Of a stretch of 64,000 bases of DNA, positions 8,101 through 16,290 are shown piece by piece. The position numbers and the translations under genes were made by a program. The notes beneath the pieces are model-generated. The model was not told the origin of the DNA and ran no database searches. It saw only the letters and a list, made by a program, of their open reading frames with translations. Every line of letters starts with the position of its first letter. Position 1 is the first letter of the stretch. Source of the stretch: an uncultured Eubacteriales bacterium (GTDB lineage Bacteria; Bacillota; Clostridia; Oscillospirales; Oscillospiraceae). The stretch lies in contig UREY01000010.1 in assembly GCA_900546915.1 (NCBI GenBank), positions 5,498 to 69,497 of the forward strand. Reading direction: 5' to 3'.

Positions 8101-11100
8101 GAGTACAATGCCATCTCCTATGCCAATCCTCTGGCTGAGCTGGACTTCGGCCTGCTCCGGAATGCCAAGCAGCTGCGTTACACCGTAACGGATAAGAACA
8201 ATCCGGAAAAGGAATACTTCTCCATCATTGATGAAGATGCAACAAAGTCTTACTATAGCTCCAGCTACGGCATGATCGTTCCTTACTACATTTACAACGC
8301 CAACGCGGACGAAGAGTATGTGTGGAAGGGCTACGACACCGACGGCGAGGCGCTGCCGGACGGCACGTCCGTGACCTACAAGATTGAAGCCTACGTGGAT
8401 GACGGCGACGACATCGTGGACGACGTCTATACCTTCGATGTCACCCTCGACAGCCTCAAGCCTGAAATCGTCAATCAGGACACCCTGCAGGAAGACCTGT
8501 ATGTTCGGGAAGAAGACGGGCATGTGATTCTGCCCTTGACCCTGAAGGACAACCGGTACATTGCCGCTGTGATCTTCATGGATGCCAACGGCACTATCAT
8601 GGGAAAATATGCCGTCGATAATCAGCCGGGCGAAGAGCTCCAGATGGACTTCGACATCACCGGCTACGGCGCAGACTTCACCATTCTGGTATGCGACTAC
8701 GCCTGCAACGAGACCTCCTTGGATCTGGCCCTGGAGCTCACCGGCGAAGTGGCCAACCCCAGTCTGAAGGCTCTGGAGCCGGGCCGTCTGTACGGCTTTG
8801 AGCAGAGTGGTATTTCTTCGGTTGTGGATCGGGGCTGGTTCAGCGTGAACAAGACCGATCTGTCCGACCCCAGAAATGAAGCCTATGCCAACGATGACAG
8901 CTACTACTCCGGCGAATACATTAACGGACGGGTGCTGGCCGAGCGGAATGACGGCGCTCTAATGCTGTTGACGCCTTACGGGAGTTATTGGGGTTCGCAG
9001 CAGGTTACGCCGGCGACCGGCACTAAGGGTGATCCCGGTTTTATCGCCTTGTATGATATGGCCATGGATTACACTGAGCGCAGCGGTGAGATGAGCCAGC
9101 TGTTCCAGGATAAGAACATTTATACCGAGGCAAAGAACACCCTTTACGCTGTGGGCTGGACCTATTCCGGCCAAACCGATCCCTCCGGTGCAGACACAGG
9201 CGCCAATTGCCTGTATGTGATTACCAGTAACATGTACAACCAGCAGCTGAGCATCACGGAGCTGTTCCCCCTGAGCGGTCTGAATCCCGATGCGGAGATG
9301 CTGACGCTGGCTTGTGACAACGACGGCAATCTCTACGGCATTACCACCGACTGCAACTTCTATTCGGTGGATAAGAAGACCGGACAGTGTACTAAGCTGT
9401 TCTCCCTGGATGACTTCTATGCCCAGACCAGCGGCATTGGCCCTAACGTGGTTCAGTCTATGTGCTACGATTATGAGGCGAATTGCATTTACTGGTATGC
9501 CAACTGCAAGATTGACGGTGCCACCAGCAGCAATTACGTCTCCAGAGTCTACCGGATTGATCCGAAGACCGGTGATGTAGAGTACATGGATAGCCAAGGT
9601 GTCAGCGGCGCGACTGCGTTGTTTGTGCCCACGGACAAGACCTCCGACGTATTTACGTACGGCGAGGTGGAGCCGGAAACCTTCACTCTGGATTCCTATG
9701 AGACGACCATGGTCATTGGGCAAGGGAAGCGGATCAACCTGACCTGGACGCCTTGGAATGCCAAGCAGAACGAAGTGACCTGGACCAGCAGTGACGAGAA
9801 TGTGGTGACGGTTTCTGCGACCGGCTATGTCAGAGCTGTTGGCGCCGGTGAGGCGACAATCTCGGCCACAGCTACGGTTAACGATCCTTATGCCGGCGGT
9901 GTGCAAGAGCGCACTTCCACCTGCAAGGTCACGGTTGTTCCCTCTCAGGATAAGATTTACAGCTACATCATTTCCGATGATGTCAACCAGAGTAACGAGT
10001 ATAAGTGGGTCACCTACAGCGACCTGGCCCCCTATGACGTGACGCAGCTGACAAAGTCTGAGGTCACGGCCCCCGACGGCGTGACCAGCACGGCCGCATG
10101 GCAGGGCGGCGCCTACTGGAACGGCTATGTGTATACGGTTTGCCAGCTGTCCTGGTCTGTTGAGAATTCCACCCATACCGGCTGCTTCGTGTACAAGTCC
10201 AAGGTGGACGCTTCCACGGATACGGTCATCGGCGCGCCCGAGCTGATCGGCTACTCCGAAGGCATTGAAGTGGGCAGCCTGGGCTTCGACTACAACACCG
10301 GCAGAATGTACGGTGTCGACCTCACCAACGGCGGCCTGTGTATTGTGGATCTGGAGACCGGCTCCATTGATACCTTGGGCGAGTTCCAGTTCGATGAGGT
10401 TGACAATCCTCAGTCCGGCGATAATGTGATGCCGGCTATGACCGTAATCTGCCAGGGCGACGAGACCACCATTCTCTGCGCCAGCATGAACGGCAATCTC
10501 TTCATCGTGGATCCGGAGACCCTGCTCTGCGATAAGGTCGGCTCCGCCGGCATGGAGTACTGGTACTATGCTGCCATGCACTACGACTACAACACGGGCA
10601 ACATCTACTGGAATCCCTGCATGGGTCAGGGCAACAACCCCCTGTACCTGGTGACGCTGGGTATGACGGATTGGGGCGAGATGCAGGCCGACATCATCGA
10701 CATCGGCGATGTGGCCAGCAAAACCGGCGTGGAACAGACGGTTATGTTCACCATTCCCGAGAACGAACCGGAGACCAAGTTCATTCCGGTGGAGGACATG
10801 TGGCTGACCAACGGCGAGACGGCTACCATCGTGGCCGGCGGTTCCCTGATGCTGCGGACGGCCACCGAACCGGCTCGGCCCACGGTTCAGCGGATGACCT
10901 GGACCAGCTCCAACACCGATGTGGCCACTGTGGACAACTTTGGCGTGGTAACAGCACGCTCCGCCGGTACGACGACCATTACCGTCACCCTCACCGACCG
11001 GGACGGCACCCAGTTTACCGACACCATTGAGATTACCGTATTGGCTTCCGGCGGTACGCTCCAGGCCTTCCTGGCGGCGGATCCCGGCGCTTCCGGATAC

Positions 11101-12828
11101 TATGACTTCTGGATCGAACTGACCGATGCCAATCCCTCTTTGGCTACGGCGGGCAAGAGCATGATCAATGTGTACAGCATTCGTTCCGGCGAATATTTCG
11201 ACGGCTATTACTATGGGTATGATGCCGACAATAATTTCTACCGGATCAATGCAACAGAAGTCAATGATTACAAAGTTCTGGGTAACGCCGGGCAGCAAAT
11301 CGTGGATATGGCCTTCGATTATACCACAGGCACCATGTATGGCGTGACGCAGCAGTACACGGCATATGACATCAATATCTATGAGTGGGTAGATTACCCT
11401 GCAACCCTGGTCAGCATCGATTTGGCCACCGGCGAGACAACGGACGTTGCTGAGCTGGACGCTTCGGTCAGAACGCTGGCGATTGACCAGAACGGCGTAC
11501 TGTACGGTGCGGGTAGCAATGCCTCCGGCGAGGTTGCGACCCTTTACCGGCTGGATCCGACTACCGGCGCTTGCACCTCTGTGTTGGAATTGGACGGCGT
11601 AACGGTTTTCGATGACAATTACGGCGACTACTTCTCTCAGATGACCTATGATTACACCACGGACCGCCTGTATCTGCACGGAATTGACTGCACCTATGGC
11701 AACATCCACAGCTCTCAGCTGTACATGGTGCAGCTGGGCGAGCAGCCTGTAGGTGTGGCTCTGGGCTCGGTTGCCCTGAGTCTGCGGGGCGAAAGTAAAG
11801 TCGCGCCTGCCGCACTCGGCCTGCTGTGCGCGATTCCGGAAGCTGATGAACTGCCCGGCGATATGCCTGTGGCCAATGTGATCATGAACAAGAATGCTGC
11901 CCGGGTGTACGTCGACGGCACGACGCAGTTGACGGCTCAGGTGCAGCCCGCTAGCTCCAGCGCTCAGGTGACCTGGACTTCCTCCGATCCTGCGGTTGCT
12001 ACCGTAGATGCCAACGGTCTGGTGACCGGCGTTGCAGCAGGCGATGCAGTGATTACCGCCACCTGTGAAGGCCGGACTACCACCTGCTCGGTTTCTGTGG
12101 TGGAAACGACCTCCGGCGCTGTGGCCTACACCATCTCCACTACGGAAGGCTTGGTGAAGTTTGATCCCGAAATGCCGTCTGCCGGCTATGAGGTGGTTGC
12201 TTCCTTCGACAAGCTGAATGTGGGCGGAACCGTGGTTGGCCTGGATGTGGACGAGGCGAACGGACATGTCTATTACTTAGTGGATAACGATCCGGACTAT
12301 TTCCACCCTGTCCTGATGCGTTATGATTTGACACTGGGTAGCAGTCAGATCCTTGGGATGATCTCGGTATACACCGACGGCACCTCTGACATTGCGTATG
12401 ACGCTGAAGAACAGCTGCTGTACGTGGTTTGCGGCTACTACCTCTTCCAGTACTATGTGCCTACCATGCAGCCCACAGGAGCAAACGCAGGAGTTCCGCT
12501 GAGCTTCTCCGGCGACTACTCCTCCATGCATGCGGTTGCGGAGGACAACGGTGCAGTTTACGCCCTGGGCAGAAATGGCTACGGCGGAATGCTGTATCAG
12601 GTCGACGATGGCATGAGAAGCTATGAGCGTCTGGCGACGGATATCGATATCAATACGGTGACCTCCTTCTGCGAGATGGACTACTGCTCCGACAACGGTC
12701 TGTTCTATGTCACAGATGCAGGCAACAACCTGTATGAGATGGATATGTCCGGCAATGTCAAGATGCTGGATCAGCTGGGCAATGGTTTGGACATCAACGG
12801 CCTGGCAATCCTGCCTGCCGCCGACTAA
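5164..12828 (+). CDS. Giant secreted subtilisin-family (S8) protease with PA, Fn3-like, dockerin, Big_2 and propeller-like regions
   Basis: The 2554-residue protein has a signal peptide at about 1-28. An inhibitor I9-like propeptide region lies at about 95-200, followed by a lactocepin/C5a-peptidase type S8 domain. The catalytic triad is intact: D247 (VAILDTG), H322 (HGTHVAG), S641 (GTSMATP), with a PA insert near 500-590 (LTGKVAVVERGG). An Fn3-like domain follows (about 725-945) and is interrupted at about 797-857 by a dockerin with two calcium loops (DFNDDGAITTAD and DVNGDGQTDRSD). The C-terminal half alternates three Big_2 domains (about 1505-1600, 1870-1960, 2233-2315; TWTSS...VATV motifs) with propeller-like repeats. 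No LPXTG or SLH is present, so surface retention probably depends on dockerin binding to the cohesin-like protein encoded just upstream. Likely role: extracellular protein digestion. Confidence 0.93.
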   Translation: MNYMKKRFLSFVLVLALLLTGVPMAAAAGSGFVDPTVVPEVSQESGPVSLITDTAVSEETEETNENTATPVTLAEGEGKYVDNDSAPFSQSEAVESYADTDVVHLIVELENNSLLAAGFSTDDIAANTAAVASYESRQMSALDAMKSRLSSRFGGSDSFELGYTYTIATTGLSVKTEYGNMDTIAAMPGVKRVYVAPTFQVPEDTAVSDGSDDLLQPMTDNATQMIGSDVLNSTGYTGKGMKVAILDTGIVLGHPSFAALSEDQLTESSMTVEDIEEVWPSLNASSSGIRPANVYYSTKIPYAFNYETRSLDVSHATAGSDHGTHVAGITAANKLDTTDVVGVAPEAQLIVMQVFGSRGANWDTILAAMEDCVRLDVDAVNLSLGSAAGFTTGTEAMAEVLDAFTKTDMEMLIAAGNDTNNALNNLLGWNMSKTSNPDIGLVGTPSTLFQALSVASVNNDKTAMLYFTVGDTKIGYSDTGVNTQLIRLAGQELEYVMIEGYGEAADFEGLDLTGKVAVVERGGEVNFTVKQANAQAAGAVACIVYNNVAGMMNMSITDTAGSIPTVGISKADGKLMAEAEEKVLVVSGSSEEFVSDKVMSDFSSWGCTPDLKLKPEITGVGGNINSTRDNTSGYGLMSGTSMATPQITGAMAVLMQYLRANNPEFQEDVLRRVATNIMLSTADPVMYSDTEEYSPRNQGAGLVNLVKATSTEAYLTSADTYENRPKGEFGDDPERNGVYEFSFEVTNFSEDADKTYTFDVSTLTESVYGGEFIENAPYALNADAKIFTNVSTDVLKYDFNDDGAITTADARVLLRHVAGVETLGTDNVHDAYTDVNGDGQTDRSDVDVILAYCAEMEVDVDLLAKVSASGNQAVTEITVPAGETVSLTAQITLSQEDKDYLNESFENGMFVEGFLYLRNADEEDVDLSMPFMGFYGDWSDAPVFDDDPEEPSLYGVSIWTNNNIMIGANPYIVNGASGDEYNAISYANPLAELDFGLLRNAKQLRYTVTDKNNPEKEYFSIIDEDATKSYYSSSYGMIVPYYIYNANADEEYVWKGYDTDGEALPDGTSVTYKIEAYVDDGDDIVDDVYTFDVTLDSLKPEIVNQDTLQEDLYVREEDGHVILPLTLKDNRYIAAVIFMDANGTIMGKYAVDNQPGEELQMDFDITGYGADFTILVCDYACNETSLDLALELTGEVANPSLKALEPGRLYGFEQSGISSVVDRGWFSVNKTDLSDPRNEAYANDDSYYSGEYINGRVLAERNDGALMLLTPYGSYWGSQQVTPATGTKGDPGFIALYDMAMDYTERSGEMSQLFQDKNIYTEAKNTLYAVGWTYSGQTDPSGADTGANCLYVITSNMYNQQLSITELFPLSGLNPDAEMLTLACDNDGNLYGITTDCNFYSVDKKTGQCTKLFSLDDFYAQTSGIGPNVVQSMCYDYEANCIYWYANCKIDGATSSNYVSRVYRIDPKTGDVEYMDSQGVSGATALFVPTDKTSDVFTYGEVEPETFTLDSYETTMVIGQGKRINLTWTPWNAKQNEVTWTSSDENVVTVSATGYVRAVGAGEATISATATVNDPYAGGVQERTSTCKVTVVPSQDKIYSYIISDDVNQSNEYKWVTYSDLAPYDVTQLTKSEVTAPDGVTSTAAWQGGAYWNGYVYTVCQLSWSVENSTHTGCFVYKSKVDASTDTVIGAPELIGYSEGIEVGSLGFDYNTGRMYGVDLTNGGLCIVDLETGSIDTLGEFQFDEVDNPQSGDNVMPAMTVICQGDETTILCASMNGNLFIVDPETLLCDKVGSAGMEYWYYAAMHYDYNTGNIYWNPCMGQGNNPLYLVTLGMTDWGEMQADIIDIGDVASKTGVEQTVMFTIPENEPETKFIPVEDMWLTNGETATIVAGGSLMLRTATEPARPTVQRMTWTSSNTDVATVDNFGVVTARSAGTTTITVTLTDRDGTQFTDTIEITVLASGGTLQAFLAADPGASGYYDFWIELTDANPSLATAGKSMINVYSIRSGEYFDGYYYGYDADNNFYRINATEVNDYKVLGNAGQQIVDMAFDYTTGTMYGVTQQYTAYDINIYEWVDYPATLVSIDLATGETTDVAELDASVRTLAIDQNGVLYGAGSNASGEVATLYRLDPTTGACTSVLELDGVTVFDDNYGDYFSQMTYDYTTDRLYLHGIDCTYGNIHSSQLYMVQLGEQPVGVALGSVALSLRGESKVAPAALGLLCAIPEADELPGDMPVANVIMNKNAARVYVDGTTQLTAQVQPASSSAQVTWTSSDPAVATVDANGLVTGVAAGDAVITATCEGRTTTCSVSVVETTSGAVAYTISTTEGLVKFDPEMPSAGYEVVASFDKLNVGGTVVGLDVDEANGHVYYLVDNDPDYFHPVLMRYDLTLGSSQILGMISVYTDGTSDIAYDAEEQLLYVVCGYYLFQYYVPTMQPTGANAGVPLSFSGDYSSMHAVAEDNGAVYALGRNGYGGMLYQVDDGMRSYERLATDIDINTVTSFCEMDYCSDNGLFYVTDAGNNLYEMDMSGNVKMLDQLGNGLDINGLAILPAAD

Positions 12829-12860
12829 TCCGAATCGAGTTTTTACCTCTTTTACGCAAA

Positions 12861-12898
12861 TCCCGCCTGGGGGCTTCGGCCCTCAGGCGGGATTTTTC
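12861..12898 (+). terminator. Rho-independent terminator after the protease gene
   Basis: TCCCGCCTGGGGGC (from 12861), a TTCG tetraloop and GCCCTCAGGCGGGA form a GC-rich hairpin followed by TTTTT at 12893-12897. It ends the cohesin/SLH - protease operon. Confidence 0.9.
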
Positions 12899-12967
12899 CG
12901 TATTAGAAGAGGAGAGTCCCGAGGCGGGGACTCCGCGTAAGGTTTGGTGCAACGGCGGCGTATGCGG

Positions 12968-14116
12968 TTATTTCCCGAAGAGTGCCGCCGCCTGCTTCAT
13001 ATTTTCCCGCACGGGGACGCCGAAGGGGCAGCGGGCTTCACAGGCGCCGCAGGCGATGCATTCGCCGGCTGTGTGGGGCAGGGCGGCGTAATGCTCCCGC
13101 ACGGTCTCCGGAATTTCTCCCTGTGCGGTGGCCAGACGCCAAAATTTGGTCACGGTGGCGACGTCAATCCCCACGGGGCAGGGGGCGCAGTGTCCGCAGT
13201 ACATGCAGTGCCCCTGCCAGCTGATCTTGGGCATGGCCGCAAAAGCGGCGGCGTAATCTCGCTCTGCGTCCGAGGCGCTCTCGTAAGCCAGGCAGCTTTC
13301 CAACTCCCCCAGCGTTCTGGCTCCGGCCAGGACGGAAGCCACGGCGGGACGGGTCAGCGCATAGTGAATGCATTGATGGGGCGTCAAGGCGACGCAAGCC
13401 GGGGAGAGATCGGCGTGCAGCAGGTCGCCGCCGCCAAAGGCCTTCATAACGGTAATTCCCACCCCCAGACGTTGGCAGGTTTCATACAGCCGTTGCCGGT
13501 CGGGGTCCATATTGATCAGCTGCTTTTCATAATTCTTCTCGTCCCACAGAGCCTCCACGTCCTCCCCGGCCGGTTGCAGGTCATAGCAGGGGTTTACGCT
13601 GAACATCAGGACGTCTACCAGTCCGCTCTGTATGGCGGCCAGTGCGGCAGCCGGATTGTGGCTGGAAAGGCCGATGGAGCCGATGATACCTGCTTCTTTC
13701 AGCTCCAGAGCATAGGCCATGACGGGACCTGTACGAATTTGCTCCCAGTCCGTCAGAGAATCCACATAGTGGATCATGCCGATTTCCACATGGTCGGTTT
13801 TCAATCGCTCCAGCTGGTCCTGAAATCCCAGCTTGACCTCCTGCAGGTCTCGGGTGCGCTGGTACTGGCCGTCCTTCCAAACGGTGCACAGGTGGGCCTG
13901 GAGAATGAACCGGTCCCGCCGCCCCTCCAGGGCCCGTCCCAAGTTGGAACGAAATTCGGGATTCGGCGCATACAAATCGATGCAGTTGACGCCGCCGGCC
14001 TGCATCCGGTCCACAAAAGCTTTCACGGTTTCATATGGCTGATGGACCAATCCCTCACAGCCCATCCCGATTTCACTGACGGAAAGGCCGGTTCGGCCCA
14101 AGGTCCGGTATTTCAT
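12968..14116 (-). CDS. Aldo/keto reductase with C-terminal 4Fe-4S ferredoxin domain
   Basis: The 382-residue cytoplasmic protein begins MKYRTLGRTGLSVSEIGMGCEG, the aldo/keto reductase start. The barrel with CIDLYAPN, IGSIGLSSHNP and VASVLAGARTLGEL covers about 1-280. The C-terminal part carries two cysteine clusters, CMYCGHCAPCP (about 310) and CIACGACEARCP (about 355), typical for two 4Fe-4S clusters in the anaerobe-specific subfamily. ATG at 14116 begins the family motif; the frame extends further upstream but without similarity. It follows the DUF362 gene by 17 bases on the same strand. Substrate unknown. Confidence 0.87.
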   Translation of the reverse strand: MKYRTLGRTGLSVSEIGMGCEGLVHQPYETVKAFVDRMQAGGVNCIDLYAPNPEFRSNLGRALEGRRDRFILQAHLCTVWKDGQYQRTRDLQEVKLGFQDQLERLKTDHVEIGMIHYVDSLTDWEQIRTGPVMAYALELKEAGIIGSIGLSSHNPAAALAAIQSGLVDVLMFSVNPCYDLQPAGEDVEALWDEKNYEKQLINMDPDRQRLYETCQRLGVGITVMKAFGGGDLLHADLSPACVALTPHQCIHYALTRPAVASVLAGARTLGELESCLAYESASDAERDYAAAFAAMPKISWQGHCMYCGHCAPCPVGIDVATVTKFWRLATAQGEIPETVREHYAALPHTAGECIACGACEARCPFGVPVRENMKQAAALFGK

Positions 14117-14133
14117 TGCGGTTCTCTCCCTTC

Positions 14134-15000
14134 TTAGATTGCAACGAGGGCATAGCTCCGGCTGCCCAGTCCCAGGGCTTCCGCGGCCTCCACCGTGTGG
14201 ATGCCGTTCCGGGACTCGATTCGCTCGATGAGGGCGGCTTTGCCCGGATCCGGAGACCGGTAGACCGCGTCGACGCAGGCCTGATCCAGCGCCACCGGAT
14301 CGGTGGAGGCGAAGATGCCGAGATCTGCCATCTCCGGCTCTTGAGGATGGCTGTCGCAGTCGCAATCCACAGACAATCGGTTGGCTACGTTGATGTACAA
14401 TAGGTTCTTCCGGCCCATATAGTCCATGACGGCCTTGTCCGCTTCCGCCATGCACTCCAAAAAGGCGTCATGGTCTGCCGCCCAGAGGTTTTCCGGTACG
14501 CCCACGCCGTGAATGTGCGCCTTCCCATGGGCGGAGGCGACGCCGATGGACATGTTTTTCAATGCGCCGCCAAAGCCGCCCATGGCGTGGCCTTTGAAAT
14601 GCGAGAGGAGCAGCATGCAGTGGTAATGCTGCAGATGCGCGCCTACGAAGTTCTCGGTCAGATGGCGTCCCGCTGTGACGGGGATGGAGATCTCGCCGTC
14701 GGCGTCCATGATGTCGCAAGGCGCAATGTCAGGAAAGCCGTGCTCGGCAATGGCCTTCCAGTGGGCTTCTGTTGTGCTTCTCCGTCCCTCGTAGGCGGTG
14801 TTGCATTCCACAATGGTTCCGTGTAGCTCTTGGACCAACGCCCCAATGAGCTGGGGCTGTAAAAAGTTGTGACCGCCGGGTTCTCCGGTGGAGATTTTGA
14901 TGGCGACCTTTCCGGTGAGGGGGCGCTGCAGCGCGTGGTAAATTTGCAGCAATGACTCCGGTGTGATTTCCGGCGTAAAGAAAACTGTGGCTTTTTCCAT
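14134..15000 (-). CDS. DUF362 domain-containing protein
   Basis: The 288-residue protein has typical DUF362 features: IKISTGEPGGHNFLQPQLIGALV near the start, HFKGHAMGGFGGALKNMSIG in the middle, and DLGIFASTDPVALDQACVDAVY towards the end. The family is widespread in anaerobes and often fused or adjacent to ferredoxin domains; its reaction is not established. This copy has no ferredoxin part of its own, but the next gene in the operon does, suggesting a joint redox role (inference). Confidence 0.85.
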   Translation of the reverse strand: MEKATVFFTPEITPESLLQIYHALQRPLTGKVAIKISTGEPGGHNFLQPQLIGALVQELHGTIVECNTAYEGRRSTTEAHWKAIAEHGFPDIAPCDIMDADGEISIPVTAGRHLTENFVGAHLQHYHCMLLLSHFKGHAMGGFGGALKNMSIGVASAHGKAHIHGVGVPENLWAADHDAFLECMAEADKAVMDYMGRKNLLYINVANRLSVDCDCDSHPQEPEMADLGIFASTDPVALDQACVDAVYRSPDPGKAALIERIESRNGIHTVEAAEALGLGSRSYALVAI

Positions 15001-15082
15001 CCTAATACCACCTTTTTTAGTATGTAGAGCTTACAGGGCGGCGCTGTTTGGCTGCCCGGCGGGTAAGCTCTCAATTTTATTT

Positions 15083-15113
15083 ATTTTACACCTTAAAGTT
15101 CCCTTTCAGTCAA
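15083..15113 (-). promoter_or_regulatory. Possible promoter of the DUF362 - aldo/keto reductase operon
   Basis: On the minus strand TTGACT (15113-15108) is followed by TGTAAAAT around 15090-15083. Spacing is 17 to 19 depending on which hexamer is taken, so this is only moderately convincing. Confidence 0.4.
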
Positions 15114-15169
15114 GCCCTTTTTTCCAGCCTTTTGCTGTTTGACCTGGTGGAAAACACAAAAAATGTGTA

Positions 15170-15198
15170 TTGACATTCATGGAAAACATAGCTATACT
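15170..15198 (+). promoter_or_regulatory. Strong promoter of the surface-polysaccharide operon
   Basis: TTGACA (15170-15175), exactly 17 bases, then TATACT (15193-15198). The first gene starts at 15244, giving a leader of about 40 bases. No other promoter is obvious before 27 kb, so the genes up to 26988 may form one transcript. Confidence 0.8.
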
Positions 15199-15243
15199 AT
15201 AATTGAGTTATTTATATTGAAGATGGAAGAGGGGAGACACGGC

Positions 15244-16290
15244 ATGGCGCTGGATTTGGAAGATAAAATCCTGCTGATTACCGGCGGTACGGGTTCCTTT
15301 GGCAACGGCGTGACGGCGCGTTTATTGGAAACCGGTATCCGGGAGATTCGGATTTTTTCCCGAGATGAAAAGAAGCAGGAGGACATGCGCCGCATGTACC
15401 GGGACCGTTTTCCTTCCTCCTGCAAAAAGCTTCGCTTCTTTCTGGGCGATGTACGGGAGCCGGATTCCCTTCGCGCTCCCATGGAAGGCGTAAACTACGT
15501 CATTCATGCCGCCGCGCTGAAGCAGGTTCCCTCCTGCGAATTTTTCCCCACAGAAGCGGTTCGCACCAATGTACTGGGCACGGAGCATGTGCTGCAGGCC
15601 GCTGTGTCGGCAGGCGCACAGGCGGTGGTCTGCCTCTCCACGGATAAGGCGGCCTATCCCATCAATGCCATGGGCGCCTCCAAAGCCCTGATGGAAAAGA
15701 CGGCCGCCGCCAAGGCCGGTACCTTGCTGCCGCTGCAGACCAAAATCTGCTGCACCCGGTGCGGCAATGTGTTGGGGACCAGAGGCAGTGTGGTTCCCCT
15801 GTTTCTCCGGCAAATCCAGGCCGGAGGGCCCCTGACGTTAACGGAGCCCGGCATGACGCGGTTTGTGATGACCATGGATGAGGCAATTGAATTGGTGCTG
15901 CATGCCGTGGCCCGGGCAAAACCGGGAGATATTTGGGTTCGAAAAGCGCCGGCCTGTACCACGGAGCATCTGGCCCGGGCTTTGCTGGAGCTTCTTGGAA
16001 AGTCAAATCCTGTTTCTGTTGTGGGGATTCGGCATGGTGAAAAGCGAAATGAGACACTGGTGACGGAAGAGGAGTCCGCCCGGGCGGAGGATCTGGGGAC
16101 CTATTTTCGTATCCCCCGGGATGACCGGGACCTGTATTATGAGATTCCCACGGTCGCGCCTGCCGGAGAAAGCGCTCCGGCTCCATCCTATCACTCCCGA
16201 ATGGCGCGGCAGCTGACCATCAAACAGATTCAGGAAAAGCTGCTGCAGGTTCCGGCGGTCCGCGCGGCAGTCGGAGGAGGATGGACGTGA
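15244..16290 (+). CDS. capE: UDP-N-acetylglucosamine 4,6-dehydratase/5-epimerase (CapE/FnlA/WbjB-like)
   Basis: The 348-residue enzyme is a short-chain dehydrogenase-type sugar nucleotide enzyme. The NAD(P)-binding GGTGSFG lies at residues 13-19, the motif HAAALKQVP follows, and GASKALMEK sits where the usual YxxxK-type active site lies in this subfamily. In the known pathway this enzyme converts UDP-GlcNAc to a 4-keto-6-deoxy-L-sugar intermediate for UDP-N-acetyl-L-fucosamine. ATG at 15244 has GAGGGGAG upstream; earlier in-frame starts lack similarity. The next two genes encode the following two steps, which supports the assignment. Overlaps the next gene by 10 bases. Confidence 0.88.
   Translation: MALDLEDKILLITGGTGSFGNGVTARLLETGIREIRIFSRDEKKQEDMRRMYRDRFPSSCKKLRFFLGDVREPDSLRAPMEGVNYVIHAAALKQVPSCEFFPTEAVRTNVLGTEHVLQAAVSAGAQAVVCLSTDKAAYPINAMGASKALMEKTAAAKAGTLLPLQTKICCTRCGNVLGTRGSVVPLFLRQIQAGGPLTLTEPGMTRFVMTMDEAIELVLHAVARAKPGDIWVRKAPACTTEHLARALLELLGKSNPVSVVGIRHGEKRNETLVTEEESARAEDLGTYFRIPRDDRDLYYEIPTVAPAGESAPAPSYHSRMARQLTIKQIQEKLLQVPAVRAAVGGGWT

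Noticed and set aside
4930..8523. 1197-codon open frame on the minus strand
   Set aside because: It is antisense to the subtilase and SLH genes, whose motifs are unmistakable. Its low-complexity His/Gly/Val-rich product reflects the biased codon use of the opposite strand.
8959..12267. 1102-codon open frame on the minus strand
   Set aside because: Antisense to the protease tail with the same compositional artefact.
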